Positions 16,437 through 23,980 of a DNA stretch of 43,787 nucleotides are shown in pieces. Source of the stretch: Streptomyces regalis. GTDB taxonomy: Bacteria; Actinomycetota; Actinomycetes; Streptomycetales; Streptomycetaceae. The DNA lies in the NCBI RefSeq assembly GCF_001509475.1, contig NZ_LLZG01000396.1:1-43787 (forward strand), given 5' to 3'. The position numbers and the translations under genes are program-made. The notes below the pieces were generated by a model. The model saw only the letters and a list, made by a program, of their open reading frames with translations, was not told the origin of the DNA and ran no database searches. The stretch's first letter is position 1. Every line of letters begins with the position of its first letter.

Positions 16437-19049
16437 GTGGACAAGCGGTACGAGGTGTACTGCCTCACTCACCCGCATTTCTACGACACGCCGTCCCACG
16501 GCCGGACGCGTGGCCGCTTTTGTCAGACTCTGCGTCGGCCCCCCGCATCGTGGACGCGCGAGGAACTCGGCGACTGGGTGGTCTACCGTCCCGTCGACAC
16601 GACGCTCCCGCCACAGGGATGGAAGATCCACGTCTCGGCGTGCCTGGACAACGCGCAGACGATCCTGGACGTGGTGTGGGACTACTGCGCCCCGCGCCGT
16701 ATCGCCTTCAAGTTCCTCCCGGCGAAGGAGGCCCTGTTCCTCACCAACGCGAAATACGCCCACCGCGGGTCCAGCGGGAAGTTCGTGACCGTCTACCCCG
16801 TGGACGAGGCCCAGTGTGAGCGCGTGCTCACCGAGCTGGGCGCCCTCCTCGACGGCCAGGCGGGACCGTACATCCTCAGCGACCTGCGCTGGGGAAACGG
16901 TCCGCTCTACGTTCGGTACGGGGCCTTCTCCGGCCGGTACTGCATGTCGGCCGACGGTGAGGTGGAGCAGGCGGTGGAGGATCCTTCCGGGCGTCTGGTG
17001 CCCGATGTGCGCGGACCGACCTTCCAGGTGCCGGAGTGGGTGCGGCTGCCCGCGTTCCTCGAACCCCACCTCGCCGAGAGCCGGCGCACCACCGTCGCCG
17101 ACCTGCCGTACCGGATCGAGAAGGCGCTGCACTTCTCCAATGGCGGCGGACTGTACGCCGGTGTGGACACGCGCACACAGGAACACGTCGTACTCAAAGA
17201 GGCCCGGCCCCACGCGGGGCTCACACCGGACGGGGCGGACGCCGTCGCCCGGCTGACGCATGAGCGGGAAGCCCTGGAACGGCTGAGCGGCCTGCCCTGC
17301 GTCCCCGCGCTCCGTGATCACTTCGAACTGGGCGGTCACCACTTCCTCGTCGAGGAGTTCATCGAGGGGACGCCCCTGCACACGCTGATCGTCAAGCGCT
17401 GGCCGCTCACCGCGCTCGACCCCGACCCGGCCGCCTTCGCCGACTACACCACCTGGGCCCTCGACATGCTCCGGCAAGTGGAGGACGCGGTCGCGGAAGT
17501 CCACAAGCGGGGCATGGTGATCGGGGACGTGCACGCGTACAACGTCCTGGTCCGCCCCGACGGCAGGGTGGCACTGATCGACTTCGAGGGCGCGTCGGAC
17601 GTGGCGCTCGCCCGGCACCAGGTCCTCGCGGCCCCGGGCTTCGTCGCGCCGAGGGAGGCCACCGGATTCGACATCGACCGATACGCGTTGGCCTGCTTGA
17701 GAATCTCCCTGTTCATGCCGCTGACCAGCCTCATCGAACTGGACCGCAGCAAGGCCGGACAGCTCGCCAGGGAAGCCACGCGGCTGTTCCCCGTCCCCGC
17801 CCGGTTCCTCGACGAGGCCGTCCGCACGGTCACCGGAAACGGTGGGACGGCCGCCGGGGCGGACGACGAACCTCGGCTGGAACCCGACCACTCCGGCTGG
17901 CTGCGCGCCCGGCACTCGATCGTCGCCGCCATCCTGGCCGCCGCCACACCGGAGCGGCAGGACCGGCTCTTCCCCGGCGACATCGAGCAGTTCACCGTCA
18001 CGGGTGGCGGTCTCGACCTGGCCCACGGCGCGGCAGGCGTGCTGTACGCGCTGGACGTGACGGGCGCCGGACGCCATCCCGACCACGAGGAGTGGCTGAT
18101 CCGGCACGCCCTTGTCCCGGATTCCGGCACCCGCCTCGGCCTCTACGACGGTCTGCACGGCGTCGCGTTCGTCCTGGAACACCTCGGGCACCACGAGGAG
18201 GCCGTCAAGGTCCTCGACATGTGCCTGGGCGAACGCTGGGAGACCCTGGCACTCGACCTCAAGGGCGGCCTGCCCGGCATCGGGCTCAACCTGTTGCACT
18301 TCGCGACGACCACTGGCGACGCCACCTGCCGTGACGCCGCGTGCCGCGTGGCGGAAGTCGTCGCCGACCGCCTGGGGCCGGCCGACGGCGTGCCGCAGAC
18401 CAGCGGCGGCGTCCACCCGAGAGCCGGGCTGATGTACGGATCGTCCGGGCCCGCCCTGCTGTTCCTGCGCCTGTACGAGCACAGCGGTGATCCGGCACTC
18501 CTCGACCTGGCCGCCACCGCGCTGCGCCAGGACCTGCGTCGCTGCGTCGTGCGCGAGGAGGGGGCGATGGAGGTGAACGAGGGCTGGCGCACCATGCCCT
18601 ATCTCGCCGACGGCAGCGTGGGCATCGGCATGGTCCTCGAGGACTACCTGGCCCACCGCGCGGACGGGGAGTTCTCGGACGCCGCCGACGCGATCCGCAA
18701 GGCTGCCAGGGCGTCGTTCTACATCGAACCCGGGCTCTTCGACGGCGTCGCCGGGATGATCCTCCACCTCAGCCGCGCACACCCGCCCGGCACGGCCGCC
18801 GAGCGGGAGCCCGTGATCGCGGACCACATACGCCGCTTGGCCCGCCACGCCTGCCTACTCGACGGCCGACTGGCCTTCCCCGGCGAGCAGTTGATGCGGC
18901 TGTCCATGGACCTGGCCACCGGAGGCGCGGGCATCCTCATCGCCCTTGGCTCCGTATTCCGCTCCCCGCCCACCGGACTGCCGTTCCTGACATCGAACCT
19001 GACCGCTCCTGACTTCCCCGTCCCCACACGAGTACGAGAGAGGAGGTGA
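16437..19049 (+). CDS. ramC: class III lanthipeptide synthetase RamC/AmfT
   Basis: 870 residues from GTG at 16437 with GGAGG at 16426-16430, six bases upstream. The order is that of RamC/LabKC enzymes. An N-terminal lyase domain (about 1-225, opening MDKRYEVYCL) is followed by a Ser/Thr kinase-like domain (about 230-500) with the glycine loop SNGGGLYAGV, the lysine in VVLKEARPH near 252, the catalytic loop GDVHAYNVL near 362 and the metal-binding DFE in IDFEGA near 381. A LanC-like toroid (about 520-850) has repeated GxxG turns (LHGVAFVL, LPGIGLNL, DGVAGMIL, TGGAGILI). The cyclase lacks the Cys-Cys-His zinc ligands, as expected for class III. It phosphorylates and eliminates Ser residues of RamS and forms lanthionine/labionin-type rings. 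It is the first gene of the ramCSAB operon. Confidence 0.95.
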   Translation: MDKRYEVYCLTHPHFYDTPSHGRTRGRFCQTLRRPPASWTREELGDWVVYRPVDTTLPPQGWKIHVSACLDNAQTILDVVWDYCAPRRIAFKFLPAKEALFLTNAKYAHRGSSGKFVTVYPVDEAQCERVLTELGALLDGQAGPYILSDLRWGNGPLYVRYGAFSGRYCMSADGEVEQAVEDPSGRLVPDVRGPTFQVPEWVRLPAFLEPHLAESRRTTVADLPYRIEKALHFSNGGGLYAGVDTRTQEHVVLKEARPHAGLTPDGADAVARLTHEREALERLSGLPCVPALRDHFELGGHHFLVEEFIEGTPLHTLIVKRWPLTALDPDPAAFADYTTWALDMLRQVEDAVAEVHKRGMVIGDVHAYNVLVRPDGRVALIDFEGASDVALARHQVLAAPGFVAPREATGFDIDRYALACLRISLFMPLTSLIELDRSKAGQLAREATRLFPVPARFLDEAVRTVTGNGGTAAGADDEPRLEPDHSGWLRARHSIVAAILAAATPERQDRLFPGDIEQFTVTGGGLDLAHGAAGVLYALDVTGAGRHPDHEEWLIRHALVPDSGTRLGLYDGLHGVAFVLEHLGHHEEAVKVLDMCLGERWETLALDLKGGLPGIGLNLLHFATTTGDATCRDAACRVAEVVADRLGPADGVPQTSGGVHPRAGLMYGSSGPALLFLRLYEHSGDPALLDLAATALRQDLRRCVVREEGAMEVNEGWRTMPYLADGSVGIGMVLEDYLAHRADGEFSDAADAIRKAARASFYIEPGLFDGVAGMILHLSRAHPPGTAAEREPVIADHIRRLARHACLLDGRLAFPGEQLMRLSMDLATGGAGILIALGSVFRSPPTGLPFLTSNLTAPDFPVPTRVRERR
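19041..19046 (+). promoter_or_regulatory. strong ramS ribosome binding site inside the ramC 3' end
   Basis: AGGAGG at 19041-19046, immediately before and abutting the ramC TGA stop (19047-19049), ends nine bases before the ramS ATG at 19056. This strong site suits high-level synthesis of the precursor relative to its enzyme. Confidence 0.8.
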
Positions 19050-19055
19050 GGACAT

Positions 19056-19169
19056 ATGTCGCTCCTCGAACTACAGGGCCTGACCATCGAGTCGGAGACC
19101 GGATACCACCGTCCGCCGGGCAGCCGGGCAAGCAAGGCCTGCAGCGGGCTCAGCGTCATCTTCTGCTAG
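19056..19169 (+). CDS. ramS: SapB/AmfS-type class III lanthipeptide precursor RamS
   Basis: 37 residues. The leader begins MSLLELQGLTIESE, with the LxLQ-type motif (LLELQ, residues 3-7) that class III synthetases recognise. The core follows the GSRAS segment at 22-26. Ring motifs are S23-x2-S26-x2-C29 and S30-x2-S33-x3-C37. SapB, as I remember it, has two S-x2-S-x3-C motifs separated by two residues and a residue after the last Cys. Here the first ring is one residue shorter, the motifs touch (C29-S30) and the peptide ends on Cys37. The product should be a secreted amphiphilic peptide that lowers surface tension for aerial hyphae. Lys27 and Pro20-Pro21 just before the core are also unusual. 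It lies between ramC and ramA, followed by a hairpin. Confidence 0.93.
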   Translation: MSLLELQGLTIESETGYHRPPGSRASKACSGLSVIFC

Positions 19170-19191
19170 GAGATCGGCCTCTCACCGCTAT

Positions 19192-19219
19192 GGCGGGGGC
19201 ACTCCAACGTGCCCCCGCC
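19192..19219 (+). terminator. ramS-ramA attenuating terminator
   Basis: A perfect 11-base-pair stem (GGCGGGGGCAC with GTGCCCCCGCC) closes the six-base loop TCCAAC, 22 bases after the ramS stop. It probably ends most transcripts after ramS, so that precursor message exceeds exporter message, with read-through into ramAB. Confidence 0.75.
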
Positions 19220-19275
19220 CTCTTCGGGGTCTTGCCGCCCCTCTCCCTGGAACCGTACGACGACGGGAGCAGCCG

Positions 19276-21072
19276 GTGGACCGACGCGCGGCGGACCGTC
19301 TCCTACTGACGGCGGTCCGGCGAGGCGGTGCGTGGGGCGGGGCCCAGGCCGCCGCGTCCCTGCTGCTCGCAGGGACCTACGTGCTCCTTCCGGCCGTCAT
19401 GGGCCGCAGCGTCGACGCCGTGCTCGGGCGCGGCGACACCGGACTGTGGCTGACCCTGTCCGCCGTCACGGTCGCCCTGCTGGTGGTCTGCGACACCGCG
19501 GACGACTACGCGGGCGCCGTGGCCAACGCCCGGTGCACGGCATGGCTGCGGCACACCCTGCTCGGCCATGTCCTCGACCTGGGCGCCCTCGCCGCCCGCC
19601 GGCACACCCCCGGCGACCTGGTGGCCCGCCTGGTGGGCAATACCGCCCGGGCCGGCAGCGCCCCCTCGGGTCTGGTGTGGGCAGTGACCGAACTGCTCCC
19701 CCCGGTCGGGGCCGTGGTGGCCCTGGCCCTCATCGACCCGTGGCTGTGTCTCACCTTCGTGGCCGGACTGCCACTGGTCGCCCTGGTGGTCCGGGCCTTC
19801 GTCCGCGACGTCTCCGACCTCAACGACCGCTACTTCGCCGTGCAGGGCCGCATCGCCTCCCGGCTCGTCGACGCCCTCACCGGCATCCGCACCATCACGG
19901 CCGCCGGGACCACGACCCGCGAGGCCGAGCGGGTACTCGGGCCGCTGCCCGAACTGCACCGCCACGGCCTCGGCATGTGGCGCGCGTACGCCCGGGTCTC
20001 CGCACGGGACGCGGTGATCGTCCCCCTGTTGGAGGTCGCCGTGCTGGCTGTGGCCGGACTGGGGCTCGTCCAGGGCCGCATCACACCGGGTCAGATGCTC
20101 GCCGCGAGCGGGTACGTGGTCCTGGCCACCGGGGTGAGTTCGCTGGTGACCTCGATGAACCGGCTGGCCTTCGCACGCGCCACCGCGGGGCGGATCGCCG
20201 AGGTGCTGGGCGAGCCCACGGGCGCGTACGGCGGCGCGCGCCTGCCCCGCGGGGGTGGCGGGCGGCTGGAGTTTCGCGGGGTCACGGTACGCACCGCCGA
20301 GGGCGACGCCGCGCTGGACGGCGTCGACCTGGACCTGCCGGCGGGCGCGCTGACCGCCGTCGTAGGACGCTCGGGATCCGGCAAGTCCCTGCTGGCCGCG
20401 CTGGCCGGTCGGCTGGCCGACCCGGACGAGGGCGAGGTACGGCTCGACGGAGTGCCGCTGTACGACGTGGACCGCGCGGAGCTGCGGCGCGCCGTCGCCT
20501 ACGGCTTCGAACGCCCGGTGCTGCTGGGCGAGACCTTCACCGACGCGATCGGATTCGGGCCGCGCACACCTGGGGGTGCGGAGATCCGCGCGGGGGCCGT
20601 CGCGGCACGCGCCGACGCCTTCATCCGGACCATGCCCGAGGGCTACGGCACCCTGCTCACCGGTGCGCCACTGTCCGGCGGCGAGAACCAGCGCATCGGC
20701 CTGGCACGCGCGTTCGTCCAGTCCGCACCGCATGGCCGCCTCCTGGTCCTGGACGACGTGGCGGCCAGCCTCGACACCGTCACCGAACACCACATCAGCC
20801 AGGCCCTGACCGGCACCGGGCCCCTCGCCGGCCGGGCCCGACTCGTCGTGACCCACCGCGCCTCCACGGCCGCCGGCGCGCACCTCGTGGTCTGGCTGGA
20901 CGCAGGCCGGGTGCGCGGGGTCGGGACGCATCGGGACCTGTGGGCGGAAGACGGGTATCGGGCGGTGTTCCAGCCGGATTCGGAGGGTGACGGGGAGGCG
21001 CGTTCGGAGCCGGATCAGCACCCGGACCTGCATACGCAACCGGCACCGGAATACGACGGAGGCGTGTGGTGA
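19276..21072 (+). CDS. ramA: lanthipeptide ABC exporter subunit RamA
   Basis: 598 residues from GTG at 19276 with GGGAG about ten bases upstream. The N-terminal half is a six-span ABC exporter membrane domain. The ATPase half has Walker A GRSGSGKS near residues 363-371, signature LSGGENQR near 465 and Walker B LLVLDDVAASLD near 488, where the usual catalytic Glu is Asp (DD). That suggests a possibly weak or degenerate ATPase site in this half. The H-loop is present as VVTHRAS. It should pair with RamB to export the modified RamS peptide. Its last codons overlap the ramB start. Confidence 0.92.
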   Translation: MDRRAADRLLLTAVRRGGAWGGAQAAASLLLAGTYVLLPAVMGRSVDAVLGRGDTGLWLTLSAVTVALLVVCDTADDYAGAVANARCTAWLRHTLLGHVLDLGALAARRHTPGDLVARLVGNTARAGSAPSGLVWAVTELLPPVGAVVALALIDPWLCLTFVAGLPLVALVVRAFVRDVSDLNDRYFAVQGRIASRLVDALTGIRTITAAGTTTREAERVLGPLPELHRHGLGMWRAYARVSARDAVIVPLLEVAVLAVAGLGLVQGRITPGQMLAASGYVVLATGVSSLVTSMNRLAFARATAGRIAEVLGEPTGAYGGARLPRGGGGRLEFRGVTVRTAEGDAALDGVDLDLPAGALTAVVGRSGSGKSLLAALAGRLADPDEGEVRLDGVPLYDVDRAELRRAVAYGFERPVLLGETFTDAIGFGPRTPGGAEIRAGAVAARADAFIRTMPEGYGTLLTGAPLSGGENQRIGLARAFVQSAPHGRLLVLDDVAASLDTVTEHHISQALTGTGPLAGRARLVVTHRASTAAGAHLVVWLDAGRVRGVGTHRDLWAEDGYRAVFQPDSEGDGEARSEPDQHPDLHTQPAPEYDGGVW

Positions 21073-22835
21073 GCCCGCGGCCCGGGGCGCTGCTGCGTTC
21101 CACGCTGCGCACACGGCGCCGGGAGTTCGTACGACTCACCGGCTGGTCGCTGGTCGAGGCCGTCCCCGCGCTGCTGTCCGGCTGGCTGGTCGCCCGCGCC
21201 GTCGACGACGGCTTCCTCGCCGACCGCACCGCCGAGGGCCTCGGCTGGCTCGGCCTGCTGGCCTGCGCGGTCCTCGTCGGCGCCTGGGGCACCCGGCAGG
21301 CCACACTCCAACTGGCCGGAGTCGTCGAGCCGTTCCGCGACGACCTGGTCACGCTCGTCACCACCGGCACACTGCACCGCTCCGCCCGCGTCGGGCAGAG
21401 CGCCGACACGGCGGGCGTGGCACGGCTGACCGAACAGGTGGAGATCGCTCGCGAGTCGTACGGAGCGGTCGTGCTGTTCGTACAGAGCTTCGTGGTCACG
21501 GCGGTGAGCGTGCTGCTCGGGCTCGCCGCGCTGGATCCGGCCCTCCTGCTCTTCGTCGTACCGCCCCTGGCGGCCGGGCTCGCCCTCTTCCTCATGGCCC
21601 TGCGGGCGATGGCGGCCCGGCAGCGGGCGGTCGTCCTCGCCGACGAGGCCATCGCCGAGCAGGTGTCCACGGTGGCCGGCGGACTGCGGGACGTGACGGC
21701 GTGCGGCGCCGAGGCGACGGTACGCCGTCGCGCCGGCGCCCGTATCGACGAAGCGGCGAGCGCGGCCCGCGCCCTGGCCGGCCTCACCGCGTTGCGCACC
21801 GCCGCGCTCGGTGTCGGTGGCTGGCTGCCGATCGTGCTCATCCTGGCCGGTGCGCCCTGGCTGGTGCGGGACGGGGTGACGGCCGGCGCGATCCTGGGCG
21901 CGCTGACCTACGTCGCGCAGGGCCTGCAACCGGCGCTGCGTGGCTTCGTCCAGGGGCTCGGGGGCAGCGGGCTGTGGCTGCTGGTCACACTCGGCCGGAT
22001 CCTGGAGGCCGCCGACCCGGGGGCGGCGGGGGCGGCGCCGCCCCGAGCCGCAACCCCACCGCCGACAGCAACGGCACAAACGCCGGGCGGCACACTTCCC
22101 CGGGACGGCCGTGTCGAGTTGCACGGCGTCACCTTCGGCTACGCCCCCTCCGCGGAACCCGTCGTCCGGGATCTCGACCTGTCCCTCGCGTCGGGCACCC
22201 ACCTGGCGGTCGTCGGCCCCAGCGGCGCGGGCAAGTCCACGCTCACCGCGCTCATCGCCGGGGTGCTCGAACCGCAGGTCGGCCAGGTGGACCTGGGCGG
22301 TGTCCCGGTCCGCGCCCTGGACCTCGACCGACTCTCCCGGTCCCGCGTGCTGATCCCGCAGGAGGCGTACGTCGTCGCCGGCACCCTGCGCGAGAACCTC
22401 GCCTATCTGCACCCGGCGGCCACCTCGCCCGACCTCGACGCCGCGGTCCGCGCCATCGGCGCGGGCGCACTCGTCGAACGCCTCGGTGGCTACGACGCGC
22501 AGGTGGACCCGGCCCTGCTGTCCGCCGGTGAGCGCCAGCTGATCGCCCTCGTCCGCGCCCTGTTGCCGCCCGCCCCGCTGGTCCTGCTGGACGAGGCCAC
22601 CTGCCACCTCGACCCGGCCGCCGAGGCGGTCGCCGAACGGGCCTTCGCCGGCCGCCCGGCCACCCTGATCGTCTGCGCCCACCGGATCAGCTCCGCTTCG
22701 CGTGCCGACCTCGTCCTCGTCATGGACGGCCCGCGTTGCCGCCTCGGCACCCACGACCAGCTGCTGGCCGACTGCGCCCTGTACCGCGATCTGATCGGCC
22801 ACTGGGACCAGATGGCGACCGACGTCCGACGCTGA
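21069..22835 (+). CDS. ramB: lanthipeptide ABC exporter subunit RamB
   Basis: 588 residues from GTG at 21069, which overlaps the ramA stop as GTGA; GTG at 21066 would add one residue. The membrane domain occupies about 1-300, followed by a proline/alanine/threonine-rich linker (around 320-340). The ATPase has Walker A VVGPSGAGKST near 380, a slightly altered signature LSAGERQ near 482 and Walker B LVLLDEATCHLD near 506 with the catalytic Glu intact. The H-loop is CAHRISS. It should form a heterodimer with RamA, with this half carrying the canonical Glu. It is convergent with ramR, 29 bases away. Confidence 0.92.
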   Translation: MSPRPGALLRSTLRTRRREFVRLTGWSLVEAVPALLSGWLVARAVDDGFLADRTAEGLGWLGLLACAVLVGAWGTRQATLQLAGVVEPFRDDLVTLVTTGTLHRSARVGQSADTAGVARLTEQVEIARESYGAVVLFVQSFVVTAVSVLLGLAALDPALLLFVVPPLAAGLALFLMALRAMAARQRAVVLADEAIAEQVSTVAGGLRDVTACGAEATVRRRAGARIDEAASAARALAGLTALRTAALGVGGWLPIVLILAGAPWLVRDGVTAGAILGALTYVAQGLQPALRGFVQGLGGSGLWLLVTLGRILEAADPGAAGAAPPRAATPPPTATAQTPGGTLPRDGRVELHGVTFGYAPSAEPVVRDLDLSLASGTHLAVVGPSGAGKSTLTALIAGVLEPQVGQVDLGGVPVRALDLDRLSRSRVLIPQEAYVVAGTLRENLAYLHPAATSPDLDAAVRAIGAGALVERLGGYDAQVDPALLSAGERQLIALVRALLPPAPLVLLDEATCHLDPAAEAVAERAFAGRPATLIVCAHRISSASRADLVLVMDGPRCRLGTHDQLLADCALYRDLIGHWDQMATDVRR

Positions 22836-22864
22836 TACGTGCGCGGACGCGCCAGCAATCCCAC

Positions 22865-23473
22865 CTACAGCCAGCCCGACTCCCGGGCGATCCGGATCGC
22901 GTCGATGCGGTTGCGCGCCCCGGCCTTCCTGGAGACCGCGTTCAGGTGGTTGCGGACCGTTCCCACGGACAGTGACAGCCGGTCGGCGATCTCACCCGTG
23001 GGCGTGCCGTCCGCCGCCAGCCGCAGCACCTCGAGCTCCCTCCCGGTCAGCGGATTCTCCTCCGAGGAGAGCGCCAGCACTGCCAGGGCCGGGTCGATGA
23101 ACCGTTCGCCCGCCGCCACCCTGCGGACCCCCTGGGGCAGGATGTCGCAGGGGCTGTTCCTGCCGATGAGGCCCGCGACGCGACGCGCCAGCGCCCGCCG
23201 CAGATACTCGGGGGTCGCCGACCCGACGACCAGCAGGGTCCGGCACTCCGGCAGCCGGGTGGCCAGCTCCTGGGAGGTACCCAGGGCCCGGTCCTCATCA
23301 CCGTCGATGTCGATGACGACCACGTCGGGCCGGTACGACAGCGCCTGCACGACCGTCTGGCTGTGCTCCGGCGACGCCGGGACCACCTCGATGTCCTTCT
23401 CACGTGCGAGCAGGGCGGCGAGTGCCCCGCGCACCAGGTCTGCCTCCTCGACGAGAAGAACACGGATCAACAT
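22865..23473 (-). CDS. ramR: NarL-type response regulator RamR
   Basis: 202 residues from ATG at 23473, chosen because AGGAG lies just upstream and the family starts with MLIRVLLVEE; the frame could extend 17 residues. The receiver domain has acidic pocket residues E9-E10 and a probable phosphoacceptor D55 (VVVIDIDGDED). The usual switch Lys before the Pro position reads Arg (GLIGRNSP). The C-terminal LuxR-type helix-turn-helix is NPLTGRELEVLRLAADGTPT through LSLSVGTVRNHLNAVSRKAG. RamR activates the ramCSAB operon during aerial growth; no sensor kinase gene is adjacent, as is known for this orphan regulator. Confidence 0.93.
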   Translation of the reverse strand: MLIRVLLVEEADLVRGALAALLAREKDIEVVPASPEHSQTVVQALSYRPDVVVIDIDGDEDRALGTSQELATRLPECRTLLVVGSATPEYLRRALARRVAGLIGRNSPCDILPQGVRRVAAGERFIDPALAVLALSSEENPLTGRELEVLRLAADGTPTGEIADRLSLSVGTVRNHLNAVSRKAGARNRIDAIRIARESGWL

Positions 23474-23611
23474 CGCTCCTACCCGGCCGGACGCGGCCTC
23501 CATGACGCAGCACGCCCCGGACACTCCGACGCGCCTTACGAAGTATCTCCACCTGTCGACCTAATTGCCGGGAGCCGCCCCGTCATGCCGTACGGCGACC
23601 GGCACACAAAA

Positions 23612-23653
23612 CAGCTCATGCGGACCGAGGTAACCCTCGATCCGTATGAGCTG
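23612..23653 (-). terminator. probable tRNA-Leu terminator upstream of ramR
   Basis: An imperfect long palindrome has outer arms CAGCTCAT (23612-23619) and ATGAGCTG (23646-23653), with inner CGGA/TCCG and CGAG/CTCG pairs. It begins 25 bases past the 3' end of the tRNA on the minus strand and would keep tRNA transcription out of ramR. Confidence 0.55.
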
Positions 23654-23677
23654 GAAGTGATCTGTTGATCTGTTCTG

Positions 23678-23762
23678 TGTCCGAGGGGGGACTTGAACCC
23701 CCACGCCCGATAAAGGGCACTAGCACCTCAAGCTAGCGCGTCTGCCATTCCGCCACCCGGAC
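23678..23762 (-). tRNA. tRNA-Leu, anticodon GAG
   Basis: 85 bases. The acceptor stem GTCCGGG pairs with CTCGGAC (one G-T pair), with discriminator A. The D-arm has TGGCGGAATGGCAGAC, the anticodon stem CTAGC/GCTAG encloses loop TTGAGGT (anticodon GAG), a long variable arm (TGCCC...GGGCG) marks a class II tRNA, and the T-arm reads GGGGGTTCAAGTCCCCC. The CCA end is not encoded. It decodes CTC. It is not the developmental bldA tRNA, which reads TTA. Confidence 0.95.
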
Positions 23763-23941
23763 TAGGTGTCTGCCGCCTTGCCGGGGGCCTTCCCGGCGGC
23801 GACATGGACAACAATACCAAGGTTTCGGAGTGCCTTTCACCTGCATATCCGTCCGCCTGACGGCCGAAGCGAGCCTAGACGGGAGGCTCTTCGAGGGGCT
23901 TCACCTCACGTGATCCCATGGTCACGTACGGGTGAGATCGG

Positions 23942-23974
23942 CCGGTGGCGCCCCTGCGCAGCGGGCGCCACCGG
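23942..23974 (-). terminator. terminator of the sucC-sucD-aldehyde dehydrogenase operon
   Basis: A perfect 12-base-pair stem CCGGTGGCGCCC (23942-23953) with GGGCGCCACCGG (23963-23974) and a nine-base loop, starting seven bases past the aldehyde dehydrogenase stop on the minus strand. Confidence 0.8.
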
Positions 23975-23980
23975 GTGCCG

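Noticed and set aside
16347..18848. 833-residue open frame antisense to ramC
   Set aside because: Its residues reflect complementary codons of ramC, whose kinase and cyclase motifs are unmistakable.
23585..23668. 27-residue open frame between ramR and the tRNA
   Set aside because: It coincides with a palindrome, has no ribosome binding site and ends next to the tRNA; the DNA is better explained as a terminator.
23678..23762. bldA-type tRNA-Leu
   Set aside because: The anticodon is GAG, not TAA.
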